From NCBI GenBank assembly GCA_937896195.1, contig CALBNC010000050.1:1-36724 (forward strand): a stretch of DNA of 36,724 nt, written 5' to 3'. Under the pieces are notes generated by a model that was given only the letters and a program-made list of their open reading frames with translations, did not search any database and was not told where the DNA came from. A program made the translations under genes and the position numbers. The DNA is from an uncultured Gammaproteobacteria bacterium (GTDB taxonomy: Bacteria; Pseudomonadota; Gammaproteobacteria; PS1; Pseudothioglobaceae). Shown piece by piece: positions 1-8,999 of the stretch; within the stretch, counting starts at the first letter, position 1; each line of letters opens with the position of its first letter.

Positions 1-1811
1 TACTTTCCGCGTGAACGCTTACGATCTACTTCTTTAAGTTTACGCTTACGAATACGAGTAGCATTTGGTGTTACTTCTACCAACTCATCATCATCAATAA
101 ATTCTAATGCTTGCTCAAGATCTAGCTTGATTGCTGTTGTTAGTGAAACCGCTTCATCTGTACCAGAGGCACGAACGTTAGTTAGCTGCTTACCTTTCAT
201 GACATTGATAACAAGATCTTTATCACGTGCATGAATGCCTACAACCATACCTTCGTAGACTTCAGTGTTATGCTCTACAAAGAACTTACCACTTTTCTGT
301 AAATTGAAAATTGCATAAGCAACTGCCTTACCTTGGTTCATTGAAATTAGTGAGCCGTTTGCACGCTGACCAATGTTGCCTGGCTTTTGAGGCTTGTACG
401 CATCAAAAGTAGAGTTCATCAAGCCTGAGCCAGTTGTCGCTGTTAAGAATTCTGTTCTAAAGCCAATCAAGCCACGTGCAGGAATATTAAAGTCAAGCTT
501 AACACGGCCATTGCCATCAGGTTGCATATTGGTTAGTTCACCTTTACGCTCGCCTAATTTTTCCATGACTGTACCTTGGTGTTGTGATTCAACATCAACG
601 CTTAAGTCTTCAAATGGTTCACAAATAACACCATCAATCTCTCTTAAAATAACTTGGGGACGACCAACAGCTAACTCAAAACCTTCACGACGCATGGTTT
701 CAATAAGTATTGATAAATGTAATTCACCACGACCAGATACTAAGAATTCTGACGGATCTGGGGTGTCTTCCACACGCAATGCAACGTTATAGATAAGCTC
801 TTTATCTAGGCGGTCGCGAATATTTCTTGAAGTGATGTACTTTCCATCTTGACCAGCAAATGGCGAATCGTTAACTCTAAAGGCCATCGATACAGTTGGC
901 TCATCAACACTTAGTGGTGGCAACGCTTCAATAGTTTCTGGATCACAAATAGTATCTGAAATTGAAAGACCTTCAATACCTGTAATACAAACAATATTAC
1001 CTGCTTCAGAAGTGCCAACATCAATCTTTTCTAAACCTAGGAATCCTTGTAAATTAGCAATTTTAGCTTTTCTCTGAACGCCATCTGGGCCCACAACAAC
1101 GACTTGCTGGTTCTTTTTAATAGTACCACGAGTAATACGGCCAATGCCAATTGCACCAACGAATGATGAATAATCTAGTGCTGAAATTTGCATTTGCAAT
1201 GGTGCATTGACATCGACTTCTGGTGCAGCTACTTTTTCAACAATAGTTTCAAACATTGGAAGCATATCGCCTTCACGCACGTCATCTTTTAATGATGCAT
1301 AACCATTAATACTTGAAGCATAAATAATAGGGAAATCTAGTTGCTCATCAGTTGCACCTAGTTGGTCGAATAATTCAAATACTTGGTCAATTACCCAGTC
1401 AGGGCGAGCTGCATCTTTATCAATCTTGTTAATAACAACAATTGGATTAAGGCCTTGGTCAAATGCTTTTTTAGTCACAAAACGCGTTTGAGGCATTGGA
1501 CCCTCTTGTGCATCCACTAATAGTAATACTGAATCTACCATAGATAGTACACGCTCAACTTCACCACCAAAATCGGCGTGTCCTGGGGTGTCTACGATAT
1601 TAATATGGTAATCTTTCCACTTAATCGCTGTATTCTTAGAAGAAATAGTAATGCCACGCTCTTTTTCAAGATCGTTTGAGTCCATCATACGGTCTGTTGA
1701 CTCAAAACGCTCCTCGAAAGTTTCTGATTGCTCCAATAGTTTATCAACCAGTGTCGTTTTACCGTGGTCAACGTGAGCAATAATGGCAATATTTCTAAGT
1801 TTAGTATTCAT
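1..1811 (-). CDS. typA: GTP-binding protein TypA/BipA, 3' end truncated by the window edge
   Basis: Reverse-strand translation from ATG at 1811: [60 protein letters not shown]...[42 protein letters not shown]1/G2/G3/G4 GTPase motifs and TypA-specific C-terminal region. Absent from the ORF track because no stop occurs inside the window. Confidence 0.96.
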   Translation of the reverse strand, partial: MNTKLRNIAIIAHVDHGKTTLVDKLLEQSETFEERFESTDRMMDSNDLEKERGITISSKNTAIKWKDYHINIVDTPGHADFGGEVERVLSMVDSVLLLVDAQEGPMPQTRFVTKKAFDQGLNPIVVINKIDKDAARPDWVIDQVFELFDQLGATDEQLDFPIIYASSINGYASLKDDVREGDMLPMFETIVEKVAAPEVDVNAPLQMQISALDYSSFVGAIGIGRITRGTIKKNQQVVVVGPDGVQRKAKIANLQGFLGLEKIDVGTSEAGNIVCITGIEGLSISDTICDPETIEALPPLSVDEPTVSMAFRVNDSPFAGQDGKYITSRNIRDRLDKELIYNVALRVEDTPDPSEFLVSGRGELHLSILIETMRREGFELAVGRPQVILREIDGVICEPFEDLSVDVESQHQGTVMEKLGERKGELTNMQPDGNGRVKLDFNIPARGLIGFRTEFLTATTGSGLMNSTFDAYKPQKPGNIGQRANGSLISMNQGKAVAYAIFNLQKSGKFFVEHNTEVYEGMVVGIHARDKDLVINVMKGKQLTNVRASGTDEAVSLTTAIKLDLEQALEFIDDDELVEVTPNATRIRKRKLKEVDRKRSRGK

Positions 1812-1902
1812 GCGTTTAAGGATGATTCGAAAAAGACACTATTATCCCCTAACTCTCTTATAATATTATCATTTATTAATGTGAATCAATCACTTAAGAC
1901 TT

Positions 1903-2520
1903 ATGGGTAAAAAAAGTTCTTCGGGTCGCTGGATGAGCGAACATTTGAGTGACGAATATGTCAAAAAAGCTCAAAAAGAAGGTTATCGATCTCGAGCCGT
2001 CTACAAACTAACTGAAGCAGTTGCTAAAGACAAGTTTATCAAACCTGGTGATCGGGTTCTTGATTTGGGCGCCGCTCCAGGCAGTTGGAGTCAAGTGGCT
2101 ATCAGCATGGTTGGTAATAGCGGGCAAGTAATCGCAAGTGACATCCTAGATATTGACCCCATTGATGGCGTTGATTTTCTCTGTGGTGACTTTACCCAAA
2201 ATTCAGTTTATGAAGAACTTTTAGCATTAACAGCCGGTAAAAAAGTTGACGTTGTTCTGAGTGATATGGCGCCTAATATGAGTGGACAGCTCTCAGTTGA
2301 TATTCCTAAATCCATGTATTTATGCGAACTCGCACTTGATATGGCTATTAAAACGATAACGCCAAACGGCGCTTTTTTTATCAAAGTGTTTCAAGGTGCT
2401 GGATTTGATGAGTATGTTAAATCTTGTAGGGTAGCTTTTAACAAAGTTATTATTCGCAAACCTAAAGCGTCAAGATCACGATCTAAAGAAGTATATTTAC
2501 TGGCAAATGGATTAAAATAG
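1903..2520 (+). CDS. rlmE: 23S rRNA (uridine-2'-O) methyltransferase RlmE (FtsJ/RrmJ)
   Basis: 205 aa; [26 protein letters not shown] and [11 protein letters not shown] motifs typical of FtsJ/RrmJ. Confidence 0.96.
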   Translation: MGKKSSSGRWMSEHLSDEYVKKAQKEGYRSRAVYKLTEAVAKDKFIKPGDRVLDLGAAPGSWSQVAISMVGNSGQVIASDILDIDPIDGVDFLCGDFTQNSVYEELLALTAGKKVDVVLSDMAPNMSGQLSVDIPKSMYLCELALDMAIKTITPNGAFFIKVFQGAGFDEYVKSCRVAFNKVIIRKPKASRSRSKEVYLLANGLK

Positions 2521-2524
2521 TCGG

Positions 2525-3496
2525 ATGAAAGATTTTGATGATATCCAGACACTACTAAAAGATGATTTAGCGCAAACAGATGCTTTATTGCATTCTCGCT
2601 TAAGCTCTAATGTTGCCCTGATTAATCAGGTCAGTAGCTATATCATTAGTGCTGGTGGTAAGCGTCTACGCCCATTATTGCTATTATTATGTGCACGCGC
2701 CACTCACTATCAAGGTGAGCACCATCGTTTAATGGCGGTAGTGATCGAGCTTATCCACACTGCCACTTTATTACACGATGATATTGTCGATGAATCATCA
2801 ACGCGGCGTGGAAAGAATACCGCTAATGAAGTTTGGGGAAATGCTGCCAGTGTTTTGGTGGGAGATTTTTTATATTCAAGATCCTTTGAGATGATGGTTG
2901 AGCCAGGTTCAATGAAAATCATGCAAATTTTATCTAAAGCCACTAATGAAATTGCCCAGGGTGAGGTGTTACAATTACTCAATTGTAAAAATTCGACTCT
3001 AACGCAAGATGAATACTATCAAGTAATCGAACGTAAAACTGCGATACTTTTCCAAGCAGCAACACAAATTGGTGGCATTCTTTCAAAGGTTAACAACACT
3101 CAAGAACAAGCTTTAAAAGATTATGGCCTACATTTGGGTAATGCTTTTCAAATCATTGATGACGTCCTAGACTATGAATCAGACAGTGACACCATGGGTA
3201 AAGAAGTGGGTGATGACTTAAGCGAAGGAAAAACCACACTCCCAATGATCTACGCTTTGGCAAATACATCAGGTGCGGACAAGCAACTGCTAGAAGATGC
3301 AATTAACAATGCTGATAACACCAAGATTACTAAGGTAGTACAAATATTACAATCAGTTGATGCATTTGAGTACACTCGCAAGCAAGCAAAAAAATCTGCA
3401 GATTTAGCTAAAACTTCATTAGACAGTATTGATCAATCGCCTTACAAAGATGCATTAATTCTATTGTGTGATTTATCTTTAGCACGTAAGTCATAG
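2525..3496 (+). CDS. ispB: Octaprenyl/polyprenyl diphosphate synthase
   Basis: 323 aa; GGKRLRPLLLL, first Asp-rich motif LLHDDIVDE, second motif IIDDVLDY; family-typical length. Confidence 0.93.
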   Translation: MKDFDDIQTLLKDDLAQTDALLHSRLSSNVALINQVSSYIISAGGKRLRPLLLLLCARATHYQGEHHRLMAVVIELIHTATLLHDDIVDESSTRRGKNTANEVWGNAASVLVGDFLYSRSFEMMVEPGSMKIMQILSKATNEIAQGEVLQLLNCKNSTLTQDEYYQVIERKTAILFQAATQIGGILSKVNNTQEQALKDYGLHLGNAFQIIDDVLDYESDSDTMGKEVGDDLSEGKTTLPMIYALANTSGADKQLLEDAINNADNTKITKVVQILQSVDAFEYTRKQAKKSADLAKTSLDSIDQSPYKDALILLCDLSLARKS

Positions 3497-5556
3497 TGTT
3501 ATCTGACGAGCTTAAAGCTCAAATTCGAGACTCATTTATTAAGCTAAAGTCTGATATGTCGGATTTTAACGTGCGCCCTTCACAAAACAAAATGATTGCT
3601 GAAATCTCTAAAACTTTATGTGGAGACTATAAAGATTCTAACAAAATTTTATGTGTGGAAGCGCCCACAGGAACAGGGAAAACTTTTGCCTATCTTCTTA
3701 GTAGTATCCCCATTGCCAAAGCCAATAAAAAGAAATTAATTGTATCTAGTGCGAATGTTGCCCTACAAGAGCAGCTTTTATTAAAGGATATCCCTGAGGC
3801 TCAAAAATATTGTCAAGTTGATTTTGAGTATGCCTTAGCTAAGGGAAGATCTCGTTATGTTTGCATTCGAAATTTAATTAATCTGTGCGAAGAAAAGTCA
3901 GCAGACAGTACACTGTTTGATTCAGACTTATTGTTTGATGAGCCTCCTGGTAAATATCAGTTAGAAGAAATGGGTGAGCTTTTAGAGGATTATTCTACCA
4001 AAAAATGGAACGGTGAAATTGACGACCTAATGCGTGCACCTGATCATAGTATTTGGCAAAAAATTAATTGTAATCGTTTTACTTGTACTGCAAAAAGTTG
4101 TGAGTTTTATCAAGATTGCGCTTTTTTCAAGGCTCGTAAGCAAATCACCAAGGCAGATGTAATCATTGCCAACCATGATTTGGTATTAGCAGATTTAGCA
4201 ACAGGAAACACGGTATTGCCCGATGTTGATGAATCTATTTTTATTTTTGATGAAGCACACCATTTGAGCGCCAAAGCTTTGTCTCATTTTTCTTTAAGTA
4301 CCGGTACTGAATTTATTAAAACCAGTATTCGCCAAGCCAAAGGCGTTAGTGATCAAATTTGTAAAATTACCCAGCAAGATTCCACAGATGTCAATATTAA
4401 ACAGGTGGATGATTATTTATCTGATTTAACAACAATACTCAAGACACTGGACTTTGATGAGGAGGTTTATTTATTTGATAAAGGTGTGGTTGATCAGCCC
4501 ATTAAAGATATTGCTAAAAACCTATTTATTGTCATTGGCAATATACAAAATAAGTTTTCTACATTAAGAGAATCTTGGTCTGATTATCTAAAAATAAAAG
4601 TCCTAGATAAAAGTATTAGTGACCCGATCAATACCGCTAGTGGTGAGTGTGAACAGCACCTTTCAGGCATTGTAGAATTACTGTCTTCTTTCTTAAAAAG
4701 TGATGATAACTCCCAATCTCCTCACTCTAGATGGATTGAAAAAAATACATTGGCTAACAAAAAAATTAACTATAGCTTATTTAGTGCGCAGACAGATGTT
4801 TCAGATAATTTAGATGCACTTATTTGGTCAAAAGCCTCTGGCGCAATCCTTACATCTGCAACTTTATCATCGTTAGGCAGTTTTGATCGACTCAACAAGC
4901 AGCTGGGTCTTAAAAAATCTGAGAATCAGTATTTACGCCTACCCTCTCCTTTTGTATTTGACCAAGTTGACTTTATTGTTGCTAAATTTAAAGCTAACCC
5001 TACCCAAGTATTTGATCATACTAAAGAGGTCGCCAGCCAACTTCTCAAGCGCATTGATACACAGCAAGGCACCTTGGTTTTATTTGCTTCTAATAAGCAA
5101 ATGCAAATGGTGGCCGATATGATTGAGAAAAAACTCGATTGTAGTCTTTTCATTCAAGGCGAATACCCAAAAAAAACCATCCTAGAAAAGCATACTAATC
5201 TGCGAAAAAATAACAAAGGCAGTGTAATTTTTGGACTAGATAGCTTTGCTGAAGGTGTTGACCTTAAAGGGGATAATTTAACCCACGTGGTGATTGTTAA
5301 ATTGCGATTTAGTGTGCCTACTTCGCCAATCGATAAAACCTTATCTGACTATTTACAATCTCAAAATAGAAATCCTTTCATGGAGATTTCTTTGCCTGAC
5401 GCATCACTAAGACTGATACAAGCCTGCGGGCGATTAATTCGCACTGAAACTGACACGGGAAAAATCACTATTTTTGATAATCGTTTAGTGAGTAAATTCT
5501 ATGGCAAGCAACTGTTAGCTGCCCTACCAAACTATAACATCGTTATCGAATCTTAA
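3496..5556 (+). CDS. dinG: DinG-family ATP-dependent helicase (XPD/Rad3-like, likely Fe-S)
   Basis: 686 aa; GTG start overlapping the ispB stop (TAGTG). Walker A EAPTGTGKTFAYLL, DEAH box, Cys cluster CNRFTCTAKSCEFYQDC, C-terminal QACGRLIRTETD. Confidence 0.88.
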   Translation: MLSDELKAQIRDSFIKLKSDMSDFNVRPSQNKMIAEISKTLCGDYKDSNKILCVEAPTGTGKTFAYLLSSIPIAKANKKKLIVSSANVALQEQLLLKDIPEAQKYCQVDFEYALAKGRSRYVCIRNLINLCEEKSADSTLFDSDLLFDEPPGKYQLEEMGELLEDYSTKKWNGEIDDLMRAPDHSIWQKINCNRFTCTAKSCEFYQDCAFFKARKQITKADVIIANHDLVLADLATGNTVLPDVDESIFIFDEAHHLSAKALSHFSLSTGTEFIKTSIRQAKGVSDQICKITQQDSTDVNIKQVDDYLSDLTTILKTLDFDEEVYLFDKGVVDQPIKDIAKNLFIVIGNIQNKFSTLRESWSDYLKIKVLDKSISDPINTASGECEQHLSGIVELLSSFLKSDDNSQSPHSRWIEKNTLANKKINYSLFSAQTDVSDNLDALIWSKASGAILTSATLSSLGSFDRLNKQLGLKKSENQYLRLPSPFVFDQVDFIVAKFKANPTQVFDHTKEVASQLLKRIDTQQGTLVLFASNKQMQMVADMIEKKLDCSLFIQGEYPKKTILEKHTNLRKNNKGSVIFGLDSFAEGVDLKGDNLTHVVIVKLRFSVPTSPIDKTLSDYLQSQNRNPFMEISLPDASLRLIQACGRLIRTETDTGKITIFDNRLVSKFYGKQLLAALPNYNIVIES

Positions 5557-7001
5557 AAGCGCCAAAAAGCTTTATGTAATAAAGCCATTAATGTCAAGAT
5601 TTCCAGACGGCCTAATAACATTGAAAAACTCAAAATCCACTTTGCACTCTCACTAATAGAGCCGTAATTTTCTGCCACACTTCCCAAACCTGGGCCAAGG
5701 TTATTAATACTTGCAGCGGCTGCTGAGAAAGCACTAACTTGGTCCATACCGGCAAACATGAGTGCTACTAGAATGAAAACAAAAGCAATGACAAAAAGTG
5801 AAAAGAATCCCCATACTGAAACCAAGGTACTTTCAGCAACACTTCGCTGATTTAGCTTGATATTAATTTGTGCATTAGGATGAATAAATTTCTTAATTTC
5901 TTTCATGGCCAACTTAAACATTAGCAACACTCTAACCATTTTAATACCGCCGCCTGTTGACCCGGCGCAAGCACCTATAAAACTGGCAAAAATGAGTAGT
6001 ACTGGCAGCATAAATGGCCATAATGAAAAATTAGTAGATGCAAATCCAGTAGTAGTTGCCATCGAAATACTTTGAAAAATACCATATCTAAGCGCATCTT
6101 CTGCTGTTTTATAATAACCCTCATTCCATAATTCGATTGAGATTATCAAGCTTAAGACGCTCAATACCAAGACATAGGCTTTAAATTCAGAATCCTTGAA
6201 AAATTCTAAAATATCCTTCTTTCGCCAAACAAAGAAATGTAGGGAAAAATTAATACCAGCTAAAAACATAAACATAATGGCTACTGATTCAATAGCGATA
6301 GAGTCAAAGTATCCAATAGATAAATCATGAGTAGAAAAGCCACCAATAGCAACAGTGGTATAGCTATGCCCGATAGCATCAAACACACTCATGCCCGCCC
6401 AATAATAAGCCAATGCACAAGCAAGTGTAAGGCTTAAGTAAATTTTCCACAATGCTTTAGCAGTCTGCGTGAGTTTTGGGGTTAACCTATCTTTAGAAAT
6501 GCCACTAGACTCAGCATGATACAGCTCCATACCACCAACACCCAGCATAGGCAAAATAGCCACTGCCAAAACGATAATACCCATGCCACCAAGCCATTGC
6601 AGCTGTTGACGGTAATACAAAATAGCTCTTGGTAAATCATCAAGGCCTGATAAAACAGTCGCACCTGTTGTTGTTAAACCTGACATTGACTCAAAAAATG
6701 CATCTGAGAAAGTCACGTGTAAAGACTCTGACAATAAAAAAGGAATGGTCGCAAATAGTGACAAAACAAACCAAAAGCTCACTACAACTAAAACACCTTC
6801 GCGAATTCTAAAATCTTTAGTGGATTTTCTAAAAGGCAAATAAAGTAATAATCCACTGCTTAGCGTTAGTGCAAATGCTATTAAAAATGACGAAGCCTCA
6901 TTCTGTTGATAAATAAAATCTACAACAACCGGAGGTAGTTGAGTTAAGCTAAAGACCATTAGCAATAAGCCAATAGTTTTAAAAACAATACTAAATTGCA
7001 T
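5553..7001 (-). CDS. trkH: Trk potassium uptake system membrane subunit TrkH
   Basis: 482 aa, many TM segments; pore-like TTTGATVLSGLDDLP, VAIGGFSTHD, GACAGSTGGGIKMVRVL. Confidence 0.93.
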   Translation of the reverse strand: MQFSIVFKTIGLLLMVFSLTQLPPVVVDFIYQQNEASSFLIAFALTLSSGLLLYLPFRKSTKDFRIREGVLVVVSFWFVLSLFATIPFLLSESLHVTFSDAFFESMSGLTTTGATVLSGLDDLPRAILYYRQQLQWLGGMGIIVLAVAILPMLGVGGMELYHAESSGISKDRLTPKLTQTAKALWKIYLSLTLACALAYYWAGMSVFDAIGHSYTTVAIGGFSTHDLSIGYFDSIAIESVAIMFMFLAGINFSLHFFVWRKKDILEFFKDSEFKAYVLVLSVLSLIISIELWNEGYYKTAEDALRYGIFQSISMATTTGFASTNFSLWPFMLPVLLIFASFIGACAGSTGGGIKMVRVLLMFKLAMKEIKKFIHPNAQINIKLNQRSVAESTLVSVWGFFSLFVIAFVFILVALMFAGMDQVSAFSAAAASINNLGPGLGSVAENYGSISESAKWILSFSMLLGRLEILTLMALLHKAFWRF

Positions 7002-7014
7002 AATTTATCCCAGT

Positions 7015-8388
7015 TTAGTCAAAATAGCCTGCAAACAGCTTTTCAACTTCGTGAATTTTGTTCACATCTGTTAATACCAAAAGCACATGGTCATCTTCTT
7101 CAATCACTACCTTTCTTGAGCCCATAATAACTTCATTGTTGCGCACGATAGAACCCACGACAACACCATCTGGGAGTTTAATCTCACCAATGGTTTTGCC
7201 CACTACATCCGAATGATTTTTATCTCCATGAACAATCACCTCAATTGCCTCAGACTTACCTTGGCGCAAGGAATGAACCATCATTGTGTCTCCTTTACGA
7301 ATATGCGCGAGGATACCACTTGTGGTAATTTGGTCAGGCGAGATAACCATATCTACATCTTCACTCTGCTCCGCTAAATCTTCATAAACGTTACGCTTAA
7401 CAAGAGCAATTGTCTTATGTGCGCCAAGACGCTTTGCCAAAATAGAAACGATAACATTAATCTCATCAGAGTCAGTAAGGGCCAAGAATAAATCTGTGTT
7501 TTCGATGCCTTCTTCCAATAACAATTCCTCATCAGAAGCATTGCCACGAAGCACCAATACATCGTCTAATTCATCGGCAATTTCTTTAACGCGATCTTGG
7601 TCCATTTCGATAATACGGACACGGTGATTTGCCTCTAAATGCTTGGCTAAATTAAGACCAATACGTCCACCACCTGCAATAATAATATTTTTATAGGCCT
7701 TGTCTACTCGTCTAAATTCTTTAAGCACTTTAGAGACGCTACTTTTTTTAGTAACGAAATAAACACGATCGCCATCTTTGATAACCGTATCTCCATAAGC
7801 TGGAATTGCTCGACCATTGCGATACAAGCTCACAATACGCATGCGTATTTTAGGCAAATGTTTATGTAATTCCTTAATAGGATGGCCAACAATAGGAGTG
7901 CCAGCATAAGCCCTAGTTTCAACCAATTGCACCAATCCATTTTCAAATTCAAATACTTGCTCAGATCCTGGCTCTTCTACGACTCGCTTAATGTAGTTAG
8001 TCACCAAGATTTCAGGCGTAATCACAAAGTCAATAGGGATAGCTTCATCGGAAAATAACTCTTTTCGATGGAGGTATTCAGCAGTACGTATACGGGCAAT
8101 TTTTTTATTAACCCGGTAAAGTGTATGTGCCATTTGACAAGCAAGCATATTATCTTCATCAGATTTGGTTACAGCAATAACCATATCCATATTATGAATA
8201 TCAGCCTCTTCAAGGATGTTTGGATAGGAGGCCTGGCCACAAATAGTTTTAATATCTAGATGACGTTGGAGATCAAGCAAGTTGCTTTCAGCTTTATCAA
8301 TAATAGTAATATCGTTATCACTATCTTCACTTAAATATCGAGCCAATGTTGCGCCAACTTGTCCAGCACCTAAAATTAAAATTTTCAT
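7015..8388 (-). CDS. trkA: Trk potassium uptake regulatory NAD-binding protein TrkA
   Basis: 457 aa; MKILILGAGQVGATLARYL and second Rossmann NIIIAGGGRIGLNLAKHLE: duplicated RCK/TrkA-N domains. Confidence 0.95.
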   Translation of the reverse strand: MKILILGAGQVGATLARYLSEDSDNDITIIDKAESNLLDLQRHLDIKTICGQASYPNILEEADIHNMDMVIAVTKSDEDNMLACQMAHTLYRVNKKIARIRTAEYLHRKELFSDEAIPIDFVITPEILVTNYIKRVVEEPGSEQVFEFENGLVQLVETRAYAGTPIVGHPIKELHKHLPKIRMRIVSLYRNGRAIPAYGDTVIKDGDRVYFVTKKSSVSKVLKEFRRVDKAYKNIIIAGGGRIGLNLAKHLEANHRVRIIEMDQDRVKEIADELDDVLVLRGNASDEELLLEEGIENTDLFLALTDSDEINVIVSILAKRLGAHKTIALVKRNVYEDLAEQSEDVDMVISPDQITTSGILAHIRKGDTMMVHSLRQGKSEAIEVIVHGDKNHSDVVGKTIGEIKLPDGVVVGSIVRNNEVIMGSRKVVIEEDDHVLLVLTDVNKIHEVEKLFAGYFD

Positions 8389-8390
8389 GA

Positions 8391-8984
8391 TTAAGCCTTA
8401 TTTTTATCGATTCCTAGATCTCTTAGTTTTCGGTATAGCGTTGTTCGCTCCAATCCTGCCAAGGTGGCAACTGTTGCAATATTGTAATTATTTTCTTCTA
8501 AATGATGATTAAAATATTCTTTTTCAAAAATATTTCTCGCTACTTTCAAAGGCGCATCAAAATCAATACCTGTAATACTATTTTTACTAGCATTGTTATT
8601 ATTTTTGAAAACTTGTTCTGACAAAATTCTACGCACAAATGGCAAGATATCGTGCAAGGGTTTTTTCAAAAAATCAACTGCACCGAGTTTAATGGCTTTC
8701 ACCACATCATTGTGCTCCGCATGGCCGGACATCATAACAATTGGGGTTGAAAAATCTGCGTTAATCCATTCTTCAAGCAATGACATACCATCCTGGCCCG
8801 GCATCCAAACATCCATCATAACCAAGTCAAAAGATTGATCCTCAATAAGAGCTTTAGCCTCTTGAGCGTTAGCTGCCAAACTTACTTGATAATTGACATC
8901 TTCTAAGGTGTCCATAATTGTTTCTGCATTAATACTTTCGTCATCAATAATAAGAATTTTTCCGATAATGTTTTTCTCGTTCAT
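8391..8984 (-). CDS. NtrX-like response regulator: REC plus Fis-type HTH, no AAA+ domain visible
   Basis: 197 aa; receiver KILIIDDESINAETIM, phosphoacceptor VMMDVWMPGQDG, FLKKPL; C-terminal FEKEYFNHHLEENNYNIATVATLAGLERTTLYRKLRDLGI resembles the NtrX DNA-binding end. No Walker A or sigma54-interaction (GAFTGA-type) motif. Confidence 0.88.
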   Translation of the reverse strand: MNEKNIIGKILIIDDESINAETIMDTLEDVNYQVSLAANAQEAKALIEDQSFDLVMMDVWMPGQDGMSLLEEWINADFSTPIVMMSGHAEHNDVVKAIKLGAVDFLKKPLHDILPFVRRILSEQVFKNNNNASKNSITGIDFDAPLKVARNIFEKEYFNHHLEENNYNIATVATLAGLERTTLYRKLRDLGIDKNKA

Positions 8985-8999
8985 TGCACCGTCCTTTTT

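Noticed and set aside
394-792. 132-aa plus-strand ORF in the track
   Set aside because: Antisense within typA; low-complexity translation and no RBS. The minus-strand typA frame explains it.
2710-2982. 90-aa minus-strand ORF
   Set aside because: Shadow ORF antisense to ispB.
3496-5556. DinG-like helicase as a possible defence gene
   Set aside because: Housekeeping context next to ispB and no neighbouring defence partners; ordinary DinG/YoaA family member is the simpler reading.
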